NCBI RefSeq assembly: GCF_006539285.1
Contig: NZ_BJMS01000006.1
Span: forward strand, 1 to 64,000
DNA from: Sporolactobacillus inulinus
Lineage (GTDB): Bacteria; Bacillota; Bacilli; Bacillales; Sporolactobacillaceae
Length of the DNA: 64,000 bases
Reading direction: 5' to 3'
Part shown: piece after piece, positions 34,795 through 43,741 of the stretch
Layout: each line of letters opens with the position of its first letter
Numbering within the stretch: the first letter of the stretch is position 1
Notes under the pieces: model-generated
The model's database searches: none
Told to the model about the DNA's origin: nothing
Seen by the model: the letters and a program-made list of their open reading frames with translations, nothing else
Translations under genes and position numbers: made by a program

Positions 34795-34837
34795 TTACCA
34801 GTAAAGTAAAAAGCCTTTACAGTCAAGGGGATTTGCT

Positions 34838-35173
34838 ATGCTTGAGAAGGTTTTACGCGTTAACGCCCTATATGATTTTTATCAGCCGCTTCTCACCCCG
34901 AAACAACAGGAGTATCTCAATCTTTACTATCTCAATGATTTTTCTCTTGGGGAAATTGCGGAAAAAAGTCAAGTAACGAGACAAGCTGTTCATGACAACT
35001 TAAAACGGGCGGAACATGCTCTCGAAGCGTTTGAGGAAAAACTTGGGTTATTTCACAAACATGAGGTTCGCCTTTCCGTAATTTCAGAAATGAGAGCACT
35101 ATCCGGTCATTTAAATAGTGAAGAACGTGAAAAACTAGATTCTTTTCTCAGTGAACTGGAGAATTTAGATTAG
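34838..35173 (+). CDS. ylxM: YlxM-family SRP-associated regulator
   Basis: 111 residues. UPF0122 family; the N-terminal part contains [20 protein letters not shown] and [20 protein letters not shown], a sigma-factor region 4-like helix-turn-helix. Homologues bind SRP and modulate Ffh/FtsY GTPase activity in streptococci, and the gene nearly always precedes ffh. ATG with AAGGGG upstream. The stop is 12 bp before the ffh start. The helix-turn-helix suggests nucleic acid binding, but no target is known. Confidence 0.92.
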   Translation: MLEKVLRVNALYDFYQPLLTPKQQEYLNLYYLNDFSLGEIAEKSQVTRQAVHDNLKRAEHALEAFEEKLGLFHKHEVRLSVISEMRALSGHLNSEEREKLDSFLSELENLD

Positions 35174-35185
35174 GATGTGAGAAGT

Positions 35186-36529
35186 ATGGCATTTGAAAGT
35201 CTTTCGGACAGATTACAAGCGACGATGAAGAAGATTCGCGGCAGAGGCAAAGTCTCCGAGAATGATGTCAAACAAATGATGCGTGAAATACGCCTTGCAC
35301 TTCTTGAAGCCGATGTCAATTTTAAGGTTGTAAAAACCTTTATTAAAAAGGTTCAAGAGCGGGCGGTTGGTCAGGAAATTATGAAAAGTCTGACCCCGGG
35401 TCAGCAGATCATAAAAGTCGTTCAAGAAGAACTTACCGAGCTGATGGGCGGCGAGCAGACCAAACTGAACTTTTCTTTGAAACCGCCAACGGTGCTTCTC
35501 TTTGTTGGCCTTCAGGGGGCAGGTAAAACGACCTCTGCAGCAAAACTTGCCAACCATATTCGAAAGAACAATAATAAAAAGCCGTTGATGATTGCAGCAG
35601 ATATCTATCGTCCTGCAGCGATAAAGCAGTTACAGACGTTAGGGTCACAGTTGAACATTCCGGTATTTTCACTTGGCGATCAAGTCAATCCGGTTGATAT
35701 TGTTCGTCAAGGTATGGATCAGGCAAGAGCGGATCACAATGATTTGGTGATCATTGACACTGCCGGTCGACTTCACATCGATGAAGGCTTAATGAATGAA
35801 CTGGAACAGATTAAGGAAGTCAGTCATCCAGATGAAGTTTTTCTTGTCGTTGATGCGATGACCGGACAGGATGCTGTGAACGTTGCCCGTGCGTTCAATG
35901 ATCGTTTGGATATCACAGGGGTCATTATGACCAAACTTGATGGTGATACACGTGGCGGGGCAGCTTTATCGATTCGCTCAGTCACCGGTAAGCCGATTAA
36001 GTTCGTCGGTATGGGCGAGAAGATGGATGCACTTGAACCTTTTCATCCGGATCGCATGGCTTCGCGGATTCTTGGTATGGGCGATGTGCTCTCGCTGATT
36101 GAAAAAGCTCAGGCAACAATTGATGAAGAAAAAGCACGCGATATGCAGCAAAAGCTGCTCTCGGTGAGCTTTACGCTTGACGATTTTCTTGAGCAAATTG
36201 GTCAGGTTCGTACTATGGGACCACTCGAAGATCTGCTTGCGATGATGCCTGGAGCAAATAAGTTCAAAGGCATGAAAAACATGCAGATTGACGAGAAAAA
36301 GATTGATCAGACAGAGGCCATTATCCGTTCCATGACCTCCCATGAGAAAACGGAGCCGGAGATTATTAATGCAAGCCGCAAAAAGCGGATTGCGCTCGGG
36401 AGCGGGACCTCTGTCGCTGATGTCAATCGCCTGCTCAAACAGTTCAAGGACATGAAAAAAATGATGAAACAGTTTATGGGCAAGGCAAAAGGCAAGAAAC
36501 GCAATCCTTTTAATTTACCATTTATGTAA
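35186..36529 (+). CDS. ffh: Signal recognition particle protein Ffh
   Basis: 447 residues. The SRP54 GTPase that binds signal sequences and the SRP RNA. NG domain: [32 protein letters not shown] and [13 protein letters not shown]. The Met-rich M domain (about 300-447) contains [12 protein letters not shown] and [18 protein letters not shown], ending in a basic tail. The ATG at 35186 matches homologues (MAFE); a GTG at 35177 is in frame but inside the likely binding site. rpsP follows after 38 bp. Confidence 0.96.
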   Translation: MAFESLSDRLQATMKKIRGRGKVSENDVKQMMREIRLALLEADVNFKVVKTFIKKVQERAVGQEIMKSLTPGQQIIKVVQEELTELMGGEQTKLNFSLKPPTVLLFVGLQGAGKTTSAAKLANHIRKNNNKKPLMIAADIYRPAAIKQLQTLGSQLNIPVFSLGDQVNPVDIVRQGMDQARADHNDLVIIDTAGRLHIDEGLMNELEQIKEVSHPDEVFLVVDAMTGQDAVNVARAFNDRLDITGVIMTKLDGDTRGGAALSIRSVTGKPIKFVGMGEKMDALEPFHPDRMASRILGMGDVLSLIEKAQATIDEEKARDMQQKLLSVSFTLDDFLEQIGQVRTMGPLEDLLAMMPGANKFKGMKNMQIDEKKIDQTEAIIRSMTSHEKTEPEIINASRKKRIALGSGTSVADVNRLLKQFKDMKKMMKQFMGKAKGKKRNPFNLPFM

Positions 36530-36567
36530 GTCCATTAAATTTGATTAAAATTAGGAGTTGTTCGATT

Positions 36568-36840
36568 ATGTCAGTTAAAATTCGTCTCAAACGCATGGGT
36601 GCTAAGAAGCGTCCTTTCTACAGAGTTGTTGTTGCAGATTCACGTTCACCTCGTGACGGCCGTTTTATCGAAGAAATCGGTACGTACAATCCGGTAGCAA
36701 CACCGAAATCGTTCACGGTTGATGAAGAAAAAGCACTGGATTGGCTGCAAAAAGGTGCTCAACCGTCGGACACGGTGCGCAATCTGTTCTCTAAGGAAGG
36801 GCTTATGGAGAAATTCCACCTTTCGAAACTACAAAAATAA
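36568..36840 (+). CDS. rpsP: 30S ribosomal protein S16
   Basis: 90 residues, exactly the Bacillus length. [30 protein letters not shown] is the S16 signature (shown here only as [12 protein letters not shown] and [10 protein letters not shown]). AGGAGTT lies 8 bases before the ATG at 36568; an in-frame start at 36541 has no site. It sits between ffh and khpA, the standard order. The last part ([15 protein letters not shown]) fits the family C-terminus. Confidence 0.96.
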   Translation: MSVKIRLKRMGAKKRPFYRVVVADSRSPRDGRFIEEIGTYNPVATPKSFTVDEEKALDWLQKGAQPSDTVRNLFSKEGLMEKFHLSKLQK

Positions 36841-36860
36841 TGATTGAGGGCGGCAGATGA

Positions 36861-37097
36861 ATGGAAGAGTTAATTAAAGCCATTGTATTTCCGCTCATTG
36901 ATGATCATGAACATGTTCAGATTAAGAAACGGGTAACGCCGGATCATGGTACTACTACCTATGTGCTTACAGTTGCCAAACAGGACATGGGAAGGATTAT
37001 CGGTAAACACGGTCAAGTTGCTGAGGCCGTGAGATCAATCATTTCCGCGGTTGGCAATGCGAACGGTATAAAAACCCGTTTCTTAATCCGAGAATAA
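36861..37097 (+). CDS. khpA: KH-domain RNA-binding protein KhpA
   Basis: 78 residues forming one type II KH domain. The GxxG nucleic acid-binding loop is GKHG in MGRIIGKHGQVAEAVR. With KhpB/EloR, KhpA controls cell elongation and binds many RNAs in streptococci and bacilli. The gene follows rpsP by 20 bp with GAGGGCGG upstream. In B. subtilis ylqD follows; here ylqD is missing and a strong terminator comes 4 bp after the stop, so expression of the downstream genes depends on read-through or on another promoter. Confidence 0.94.
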   Translation: MEELIKAIVFPLIDDHEHVQIKKRVTPDHGTTTYVLTVAKQDMGRIIGKHGQVAEAVRSIISAVGNANGIKTRFLIRE

Positions 37098-37101
37098 CCA
37101 A

Positions 37102-37136
37102 GAAAAAGAGAAGGGGAATGAGCCCTTCTCTTTTTC
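37102..37136 (+). terminator. Terminator between khpA and rimM
   Basis: GAAAAAGAGAAGGG (37102-37115) is perfectly complementary to CCCTTCTCTTTTTC (37123-37136); A and T tracts flank it, allowing function on either strand. Confidence 0.8.
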
Positions 37137-37179
37137 GCCATACATAACCCCGCAGCATTATACCCAAGGAGGCTCATCA

Positions 37180-37707
37180 ATGGCTGATCAGTGGCTTTAT
37201 GTCGGAAAAATTGTTAACACGCAGGGAATCCGTGGTGAGGTGCGTGTAATCAGCGCGACCGATTTTGCGGACGAACGCTATGCAAAAGGTGCTACGCTCT
37301 ATGTACGCGATCAGAAAAACGGTGATTATAAGCCGCTGAAGGTAAGCAATTACCGGAAACACAAACAATTTGATTGTTTGAAATTTGAAGGCCTTCCATC
37401 GATTAATGATGTAGAAAAGTATAAAGGGTGCTCACTGTTTGTAACAGAAGCACAATTATCTGAGCTTGAGGAAGGCGACTTTTATTATCATCAAATCATC
37501 GGTATGGACGTAATCACCGATACAGGAAAAGAACTGGGAACCATTAAAGAGATTCTGTCTCCAGGTGCCAATGATGTCTGGGTTGTGGATACCGGTGCAG
37601 CGGATGTTTTAATTCCTTATATTCGTGATGTTGTGAGACGAGTCGATCTGAAAACGAAAAAAGTGATCGTTCACTTAATCCCGGGGTTGATTGACCATGA
37701 AGATTGA
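37180..37707 (+). CDS. rimM: Ribosome maturation factor RimM
   Basis: 175 residues. It assists 30S head assembly by binding S19. The N-terminal RimM domain starts [18 protein letters not shown] and the C-terminal PRC-barrel contains [12 protein letters not shown] and [18 protein letters not shown], which fit the family. AAGGAGG lies 8 bases before the ATG. It overlaps trmD by 11 bp. Only 43 bp separate it from the terminator after khpA, and no convincing promoter lies there. Confidence 0.95.
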   Translation: MADQWLYVGKIVNTQGIRGEVRVISATDFADERYAKGATLYVRDQKNGDYKPLKVSNYRKHKQFDCLKFEGLPSINDVEKYKGCSLFVTEAQLSELEEGDFYYHQIIGMDVITDTGKELGTIKEILSPGANDVWVVDTGAADVLIPYIRDVVRRVDLKTKKVIVHLIPGLIDHED

Positions 37708-38440
37708 CATCCTTTCCCTTTTTCCAGAAATGTTTGACGGTGTCTTGCAAAGCTCAATCATCGGTAAAGCAGCGGAAAAAGGTGCTGTTTCTTTTAGGGT
37801 AACAAATTTCAGAGATTTCACGACGAACAAACATAATAAGGTTGACGACTACCCGTTTGGCGGCGGAGCAGGTATGGTTTTGATGCCGCAACCACTGTTT
37901 GACGCCGTTGATGCGGTATGCAGTAAGCAATGTGCAAAACCGCGCATTATTTTAACCTCGCCACAGGGCAAACCGTTTAAGCAACGCGATGCAGAGTTGC
38001 TTTCAAAGGAGTCTGGCCTTATTTTTATTTGTGGTCATTATGAAGGCTTTGATGAGCGAATTCCGCAACACTTGGCAACCGATGAATATTCGATTGGGGA
38101 CTTTGTGATGACCGGCGGTGAACTTGCAGCAATGGCCATGATCGATAGTGTTGTTCGTCTGCTTCCTGGAGTACTGGGAAATGATACATCGGCAGTAACA
38201 GACTCATTTTCCACCGGCTTATTAGAGCATCCGCATTATACCCGGCCGGCCGATTTTCGAGGAATGAAAGTCCCTGATCTTCTGCTTTCGGGGAATCATG
38301 AAAAGATTGCGGAATGGCGCTTAAAAGAATCCCTTCGCCGAACCTATGAACGAAGGCCGGATCTGCTTGAAGGCCTCAGTTTAACCGATCAAGAAGAAAA
38401 ATGGCTGCGCGCATGGAAAAAAGATGCTGATCATAGGTAA
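37697..38440 (+). CDS. trmD: tRNA (guanine-N1-)-methyltransferase
   Basis: 247 residues. It makes m1G37 in tRNAs reading CNN-type codons, preventing frameshifts. As a trefoil-knot SPOUT enzyme it shows [16 protein letters not shown] at the start, [22 protein letters not shown] and the knot motif [12 protein letters not shown] (SAM binding). The ATG at 37697 overlaps the rimM frame. It is followed by a separate promoter for rplS, unlike organisms in which trmD-rplS are joined. Confidence 0.96.
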   Translation: MKIDILSLFPEMFDGVLQSSIIGKAAEKGAVSFRVTNFRDFTTNKHNKVDDYPFGGGAGMVLMPQPLFDAVDAVCSKQCAKPRIILTSPQGKPFKQRDAELLSKESGLIFICGHYEGFDERIPQHLATDEYSIGDFVMTGGELAAMAMIDSVVRLLPGVLGNDTSAVTDSFSTGLLEHPHYTRPADFRGMKVPDLLLSGNHEKIAEWRLKESLRRTYERRPDLLEGLSLTDQEEKWLRAWKKDADHR

Positions 38441-38463
38441 CCGATTCATTGGTACAAAAAAGC

Positions 38464-38493
38464 TTGCAACTAATCTTTTAATTATGTTATGAT
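38464..38493 (+). promoter_or_regulatory. Sigma-A promoter for rplS
   Basis: TTGCAA (38464-38469) and TATGAT (38488-38493) are 18 bp apart. Transcription would start near 38500, leaving an untranslated leader of about 80 nt before the rplS start. Confidence 0.65.
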
Positions 38494-38499
38494 TGAATG

Positions 38500-38581
38500 C
38501 GTGGCAATTGCCAGTGAATACGATGTTCCGCTGTGTTCTATAAGGATGCATGAGCATTTGTACGGAAGGAGGACATTCCTC
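38500..38581 (+). promoter_or_regulatory. rplS leader, possible L19-type autoregulatory RNA
   Basis: The leader begins with the perfect 12-bp palindrome TGGCAATTGCCA (38502-38513) and ends at the GGAGGA ribosome binding site. Bacillus rplS has a known leader RNA (L19 leader). I could not match the Rfam structure by eye, so the assignment rests on position alone. Confidence 0.3.
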
Positions 38582-38923
38582 ATGTCTCATATTATTGATG
38601 AAATTACCAAAGAACAACTGCGTTCAGATCTCCCGGATTTTCGTCCTGGCGATACGCTCAAAGTGCACGTAAAGATTGTTGAAGGTTCACACGAACGTAT
38701 TCAGGTCTTTGAAGGTGTTGTGATCAAACGTCATGGCAGCGGCATTAGCGCAACGTTTACCGTACGTAAGATTTCTTACGGTGTCGGTGTTGAGCGTGCG
38801 TTCCCGGTGAACTCGCCGAAGATCGATAAGATCGAAGTCGTTCGTCATGGTAAAGTACGTCGTGCGAAGTTGTACTATCTGCGTGCTCTGCGTGGTAAAA
38901 AAGCACGTATTAAGAGCAGATAA
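38582..38923 (+). CDS. rplS: 50S ribosomal protein L19
   Basis: 113 residues. It sits at the 30S-50S interface. The family marks [33 protein letters not shown] and [17 protein letters not shown] are present, and the C-terminus [19 protein letters not shown] is typical. GGAGGACATTCCTC leads to the ATG at 38582; the in-frame ATG at 38489 overlaps the promoter and can be rejected. It has its own promoter and terminator, so it is probably monocistronic. Confidence 0.96.
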   Translation: MSHIIDEITKEQLRSDLPDFRPGDTLKVHVKIVEGSHERIQVFEGVVIKRHGSGISATFTVRKISYGVGVERAFPVNSPKIDKIEVVRHGKVRRAKLYYLRALRGKKARIKSR

Positions 38924-38952
38924 GCGATTTGAACGTCAAAGTACACAGAAAC

Positions 38953-38995
38953 AAAAAGGAGAGGCTTGGGGTGACCGGGCCTCTTCGTTTTTTTT
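38953..38995 (+). terminator. Terminator after rplS
   Basis: GGAGAGGC (38958-38965) pairs with GCCTCTTC (38979-38986), one mismatch, and an A run pairs with the following T run of eight. Confidence 0.7.
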
Positions 38996-39039
38996 ACAAG
39001 ATAAGAAACTAAAGGAAATGTAGATTGGAGGATTGTGTG

Positions 39040-39906
39040 ATGTCTATTCAATGGTATCCAGGCCATATGGCCAAAGCGAAGCGGCAGATGATTGAGAAAA
39101 TCAAGCAAATCGATGTTGTGATCGAACTGGTTGACAGCCGGGTCCCAATGTCTTCAAGAAATCCACTCGTAGACGAAATTGCATCAGGGAAACCGAGACT
39201 TTTGCTGATGAATAAAATCGATATGGCGGATCGACGTGCAACGAAGGCATGGCAGAATTATTTTGAAGATCATGGTTTAAAAGTTCATTTAGTGAACAGT
39301 CAAACCGGACAAGGCGTTTCCATGATTCCAGAAGCTGTCCGTCAGTTGACTGCTGCAAGGAGGAAGAAGTTGGAGGATAAAGGCTTCCGTCCACATGCAG
39401 ATCGCGCCTTGATTTTAGGTATTCCTAATGTTGGGAAATCGACCTTGATTAACCGTCTTGCTGGAAAAAGGATCGCGAAAATTGGCGATCGTCCAGGGGT
39501 AACAACAGCTCAACAATGGATTAAGGTTGGAAAGACAATGGAGCTGCTGGATACACCGGGGATATTATGGCCGAAATTTGATGATCCGCAAGTTGGCCTC
39601 CGTCTTGCGGCAACCGGTGCAATTAAGGAGGAATTGCTTGATTTTCAAGAAATTGCGTTCTTCCTCATAAAAACAATGCTCGTTCATTATCGCGAAGCTT
39701 TCGCAAAGCGTTTTCAACTAGCCGATCTTCCTGAACTTGACGGAGTGGACGATCAGGACCTAATTGTTAAGGTGTTTGATCAGATTGGCAAAAAAAGAGG
39801 TTGTTTAATGAGCGGCGGTATAATTAATTATGATCGCGTCTCTGAGCTGATTATTCGCGATTTTAGAGGACAAAAAATTGGACCGTTAACGCTAGAATGG
39901 CCGTGA
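39040..39906 (+). CDS. rbgA: 50S subunit assembly GTPase RbgA
   Basis: 288 residues. A circularly permuted GTPase needed for late 50S assembly. The order of motifs shows permutation: NKIDMAD (G4) comes before the P-loop GIPNVGKSTL (G1), then DTPGI (G3). The N-terminus IQWYPGHMAKAKRQM is the YlqF/RbgA signature. The ATG at 39040 has GGAGG 9 bases upstream; an in-frame start at 39025 is unlikely because it falls within the site. rnhB follows 68 bp later. Confidence 0.95.
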   Translation: MSIQWYPGHMAKAKRQMIEKIKQIDVVIELVDSRVPMSSRNPLVDEIASGKPRLLLMNKIDMADRRATKAWQNYFEDHGLKVHLVNSQTGQGVSMIPEAVRQLTAARRKKLEDKGFRPHADRALILGIPNVGKSTLINRLAGKRIAKIGDRPGVTTAQQWIKVGKTMELLDTPGILWPKFDDPQVGLRLAATGAIKEELLDFQEIAFFLIKTMLVHYREAFAKRFQLADLPELDGVDDQDLIVKVFDQIGKKRGCLMSGGIINYDRVSELIIRDFRGQKIGPLTLEWP

Positions 39907-39974
39907 ACGGTGCCTAAAGTGCTAAATAGATAGGCAACTGCGTCCGATATAGAGAATACAGGGGAAGAAGATAA

Positions 39975-40736
39975 ATGAGACGAATGACGATTGCTGAACT
40001 TAAAACGAGATTGTCGGATGGTGTTAGTCTAAATGAAGAGGAGCAGCAACAGCTTCGTGCCGATTCGCGTGCGGGTGTCCAAAGGCTCTTGGTTAAATGG
40101 GAGAAGAAACGCGCACATCTGCAAGCCCTCGTTGAACGGTACCATCAAATGAATCACTTTGAGAACGAAGCCCGGCTGGCTGGTGCGCAACGTGTTGCCG
40201 GTATTGATGAGGCAGGTCGCGGTCCGCTGGCCGGCCCGGTTGTGGCAGCCTGCGTTGTGCTCAAACCTGAGACGGTGATTCCGGGAATAAACGATTCAAA
40301 ACAACTCACTGCGGCAAAACGGGACTTCCTATACGACCAAATACGTGGATCTGCAGCGTTTTATGGGATCGGAATTGTATCGGCTCGGGAGATCGATGAA
40401 ATCAATATTTATCAAGCCGCAAAAAAAGCAATGGTACGGGCAGTTAAGCAAATGGATCACCAGCCGGATCATTTACTGATCGATGCAATGGAGCTTCCGC
40501 TAGACGTTCCGCAAACGTCACTGATCAAGGGTGACGCGCGCAGCAACTCTATTGCAGCAGCGTCCATTCTGGCTAAAGTAACGCGGGATCGTCTGATGTG
40601 TGAGCTTGATTCCGTTTATCCCGGATACGATTTCGCATCTCATAAAGGATATGGAACAAAAGCTCATTTAAAAGCAATCGAGCGCTTAGGCACATGTCCG
40701 GAACACCGAATGACCTTTGCGCCGCTTAAATCGTGA
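39975..40736 (+). CDS. rnhB: Ribonuclease HII
   Basis: 253 residues. It removes ribonucleotides from DNA. After an N-terminal helical domain of about 70 residues (typical of Bacillus RNase HII) comes AGIDEAGRGPLAGPV, holding the first catalytic Asp and Glu, then DSKQLTAAKR, LIDAMELPL (third catalytic Asp) and ARSNSIAAASILAKVTRD. GGGGAAGAAG lies before the ATG. Two flagellar export-like genes follow, in the same order as ylqG and ylqH of B. subtilis. Confidence 0.95.
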   Translation: MRRMTIAELKTRLSDGVSLNEEEQQQLRADSRAGVQRLLVKWEKKRAHLQALVERYHQMNHFENEARLAGAQRVAGIDEAGRGPLAGPVVAACVVLKPETVIPGINDSKQLTAAKRDFLYDQIRGSAAFYGIGIVSAREIDEINIYQAAKKAMVRAVKQMDHQPDHLLIDAMELPLDVPQTSLIKGDARSNSIAAASILAKVTRDRLMCELDSVYPGYDFASHKGYGTKAHLKAIERLGTCPEHRMTFAPLKS

Positions 40737-40760
40737 ACATGTCTATGAGAAGGTGATTGT

Positions 40761-42290
40761 GTGAACTTCCAGCCTTATGCAATCAGTCAAAGCCAAATGA
40801 TCGGTGCCTATGCTCCGGAACAAATACTGCGCGGCAAGGTTCTCGAACTGCTTCCCGACCGAACAGCGATTGTCCGGCTTGGTGCGAAGCAAATCGTGGC
40901 AAAAGTTGCAGCTGTTGAACCGCCATTGGAAATGGGAAAAGAATACTTATTTCAGCTTCTGCAAAAGACAAATGAAGTGCGCGCGAAGCTGGTTGCGCAC
41001 GCACCTTCTGCATCGGTTACGGAATATATACATAATGCAGCTGATTCGGTTGCTCAGGCCCTCGACTTGAAAAACGATGCATTGACCCGAAAAATTGTTC
41101 AATTCTTTCTCGAGCACAACATGCCGGTCTCGCGAGAACCGATTCAGAATGCGAGTGCGTTATTATCGATGAGTCGGAACTTAGCATCAGACTTGCAAGC
41201 GATTCGCTGGCTGCAGCAGAAGCAGCTGCCGCTTTCAGAATCCTTTTTTAAGGCTGCGCAGGCATTGTCAGGGCCAGATCCGATACAGACACAGCTCAAT
41301 CAGTTGATGCAAAGGATTGAGCAGACGCACTCAGAGCATCCATCCATCCAAAAGTTGAAAGCAACGCTACATTCTTTTATCGACTTCTTTCCGGAACAGG
41401 CGAGTGCAAGACTCCTGCATCAAATTGGTGCTGAGAAGAGCGGTGCGCTGTTAAGGGAGTATCTGTCCGCGCACATAGACACCGTTCACTCAAACGATCT
41501 TAGATCATCTGTCGCTGCATTTATCGATGGAGCCAATGATCCTCAAGCACTTGCTGCGCTGTTAAGCAAGACGGGTCTGAGGCAATCCCCACAACAATTT
41601 TCCGAAAATTTTTTCACATTTGTCACAGAACATTCAGAAATTAAACCACAGCTTCATACAGGTGAAGGGGAAAACTTATTTTTCACGATGCTTAAGAAAT
41701 TGGGATTCGACTACGAATTTCGGATCGGTCAACAGCAAGAGGAGCAGACAAAAGGAAGCGGCTTGGCTTTGGATACCCTGAAGGGGCATTTGATTGCAGT
41801 TTCCCAAAATCAGACGATTCCACAATCCGTTCGGGAAACAGCGCAGATGATTGTTCAAAAGATTACCGGACAACAATTGCAGCTGGCAGCAGCTGATCCA
41901 TTTGTTGCACAGTTTTCTTTACAGATTCCCGTTCCCCATAATCAATCGCTGACCGATGTGTCGGTCTATCTCGAAAGCAAACGGGACAGAAAAGGAAAAC
42001 TGGACCCAGATTCATGCACCATTGCACTATTACTTGACTTAGCACATCTGAAAGAAACCCTGATCACGCTCCATAGTCAAAATCGTTCTTTATCAATTAA
42101 TATACAAAATGATCACATGGATGTGCGCCCCTTTTTAAAAGCCAGAGAACCTGCGCTTAGCGAACGGCTCGCGGCGATGGGCTACCGATTGCTTTCCTTA
42201 TCTCAGTCTGCCCAAGTTGATGAACAGCTAAAAAAAAGAGTAACCGAACCGCTCACTCAAACCACTTATCGTATGGATGTGAAAATATAA
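40761..42290 (+). CDS. ylqG: YlqG-like protein with FliK-type C-terminal domain
   Basis: 509 residues, similar in length to B. subtilis YlqG, of unknown function. The first 380 residues are helical and Gln/Ala-rich with LELLPDRTAIVRLGAKQIVAKV near the start, which looks like a small beta domain. The C-terminal part (about 395-485: DVSVYLESKRD..., LDLAHLKETLITL, RLAAMGYRLLSL) resembles the substrate-specificity domain of FliK hook-length proteins. GTG start with AAGGTGA upstream. It overlaps ylqH by 1 bp, and ylqH is a FlhB C-terminal homologue, the known partner of FliK. The role in secretion is inferred. Confidence 0.75.
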   Translation: MNFQPYAISQSQMIGAYAPEQILRGKVLELLPDRTAIVRLGAKQIVAKVAAVEPPLEMGKEYLFQLLQKTNEVRAKLVAHAPSASVTEYIHNAADSVAQALDLKNDALTRKIVQFFLEHNMPVSREPIQNASALLSMSRNLASDLQAIRWLQQKQLPLSESFFKAAQALSGPDPIQTQLNQLMQRIEQTHSEHPSIQKLKATLHSFIDFFPEQASARLLHQIGAEKSGALLREYLSAHIDTVHSNDLRSSVAAFIDGANDPQALAALLSKTGLRQSPQQFSENFFTFVTEHSEIKPQLHTGEGENLFFTMLKKLGFDYEFRIGQQQEEQTKGSGLALDTLKGHLIAVSQNQTIPQSVRETAQMIVQKITGQQLQLAAADPFVAQFSLQIPVPHNQSLTDVSVYLESKRDRKGKLDPDSCTIALLLDLAHLKETLITLHSQNRSLSINIQNDHMDVRPFLKAREPALSERLAAMGYRLLSLSQSAQVDEQLKKRVTEPLTQTTYRMDVKI

Positions 42291-42574
42291 TGGAACATTC
42301 TGAACGAAAAAAGAAAGCTGTTGCACTAAGCTATCAAAGAGGAGAAGATCAAGCGCCACGGGTCGTTGCTAAAGGAGATGATCAACAGGCGGAACGCATC
42401 ATTATGGAGGCGAAACAGCATGATATTCCCATTCAAGAAGACCCAGAACTTGTCTCCGTTCTAGGGCAGCTCGACTTGGAACAGACGATTCCTCCTGAAC
42501 TCTATCAAATCGTTGCGGAATTATTTGATTTCATCTATACTGTGGATGAACAAGTTTCAGAAAAAAAAGAATAA
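42290..42574 (+). CDS. ylqH: FlhB C-terminal-like protein (YlqH/FhlB type)
   Basis: 94 residues. It matches the cytoplasmic C-terminal domain of FlhB/EscU export-switch proteins: KAVALSYQRGEDQAPRVVAKG, AKQHDIPIQEDPELVSVLG and IPPELYQIVAELFDFIY. The cleavage motif NPTH that self-cuts in true FlhB is absent, and there are no membrane segments. Such free FlhB-C proteins (FhlB) can partly replace FlhB's own C-terminal domain in flagellar type III export. It is cotranscribed with the FliK-like ylqG, which suggests a paralogous switch module; the job in this organism is unknown. Confidence 0.88.
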   Translation: MEHSERKKKAVALSYQRGEDQAPRVVAKGDDQQAERIIMEAKQHDIPIQEDPELVSVLGQLDLEQTIPPELYQIVAELFDFIYTVDEQVSEKKE

Positions 42575-42726
42575 CAAAATCGTTTGACCTTCGTTTCGAC
42601 GGTAACTCGTTTCTTCCGTTCAGCTTTCCTCATGGCCGAATCGCTTACGTGATTTTGCTTAGCCCCCTCATCTTATTTGTTTCAACGTTTGTTGTACACT
42701 ACTTTTTTGCATTGGAAGGTGTGTCC

Positions 42727-43605
42727 ATGGATCATTTTACACGAGAATTAATTGTGCTCAATCATTGCCGCGGAGTAGGCAGAAAAATGATTTGGCGGCT
42801 GTTGCAACGAGACCCGGATTTAAGTCGATTCCGCAACTATTCAGCACGTGATATCCAGCGATTTTTCCATATATCCCAAGCAAAAGCAAATGTTTTTATT
42901 GACGATCTTCACCAGTTAGACCCCAAAAAACTGCTGTCAATGCTTCACGCGCAGCAGATTACCCCCATAACTTTTCACCATTCATCGTATCCTAAATTAT
43001 TGAAGCATATTTTTGACCCGCCGTATTTAATCTATGCCAAAGGAAATATTTCGTTATTAAATGAAACAAAAATGCTAAGTGTCGTAGGTACGAGGCATCC
43101 GAGTCGTGAAGCGCTTCAGATTATCAACAAAATTGTCGTTCCGTTAATGAAAAGTGGATGGACGATTGTCAGCGGAATGGCAATGGGAATCGATGGTATG
43201 GCGCACCAGCAGGCATTGGCGCATCAAACGATTGCCGTGCTCGGTTCCGGATTGAACCACCCGTACCCAAGGCAGAACTGTCCCCTGTTCAAACAAATGT
43301 GTGCTTCGCAGCTTGTGATCAGTGAGTACCCACCTGATGCACGGCCGGAACGTTGGCGTTTTCCAGAACGAAATCGAATCATAAGCGGAATGACATTGGG
43401 AACATTAGTGATTGAGGCGAAAGAAAAGAGCGGTTCATTAATTACTGCTGATCAAGCCCTTGATCAAGGTCGTGATGTGTTTGCAGTTCCGGGTTCTATT
43501 TTTAAGGAAACATGTGGTGGAACGCATCGTCTAATTCAGCAAGGCGCGAAACTGGTCTGTGATTGGCAGGATATTATCCAGGAATTAACTTGGAGAATGG
43601 AGTAA
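42727..43605 (+). CDS. dprA: DNA-processing protein DprA
   Basis: 292 residues. It loads RecA on incoming single-stranded DNA during natural transformation. A short N-terminal helical domain is followed by the Rossmann-like core: LSVVGTRHPSREA, SGMAMGIDGMAHQQAL, VLGSGLNHPYPRQN, FPERNRIISGM and EAKEKSGSLITADQALDQGRDV. The ATG at 42727 is chosen because GGAAGGTG lies five bases upstream; a longer frame to 42649 begins in a hydrophobic stretch not seen in homologues. The sucCD genes that usually precede it are missing. Whether the organism is competent cannot be told from dprA alone. Confidence 0.94.
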   Translation: MDHFTRELIVLNHCRGVGRKMIWRLLQRDPDLSRFRNYSARDIQRFFHISQAKANVFIDDLHQLDPKKLLSMLHAQQITPITFHHSSYPKLLKHIFDPPYLIYAKGNISLLNETKMLSVVGTRHPSREALQIINKIVVPLMKSGWTIVSGMAMGIDGMAHQQALAHQTIAVLGSGLNHPYPRQNCPLFKQMCASQLVISEYPPDARPERWRFPERNRIISGMTLGTLVIEAKEKSGSLITADQALDQGRDVFAVPGSIFKETCGGTHRLIQQGAKLVCDWQDIIQELTWRME

Positions 43606-43671
43606 TTTTAAGAAAAGAGCAGTTAATTCGGCTTTCCTTACGAATCCTTGATATTGCCGCTCTGTTAATGT

Positions 43672-43700
43672 TTGACAAAGCCTTCATCAATCATTACTAT
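43672..43700 (+). promoter_or_regulatory. Sigma-A promoter for topA
   Basis: TTGACA (43672-43677) and TACTAT (43695-43700) are 17 bp apart. The topA start codon is 42 bp beyond the -10 element, leaving a leader of about 35 nt with GGGGGAG as ribosome binding site. Confidence 0.8.
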
Positions 43701-43741
43701 TAGTGAAGATTTGACTATTCACAGAAAGGGGGAGAACAATC

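Noticed and set aside
42664-42700. Sigma-A promoter directly upstream of dprA (TTGTTT with TACACT)
   Set aside because: The spacer is only 12 bp, too short for sigma-A.
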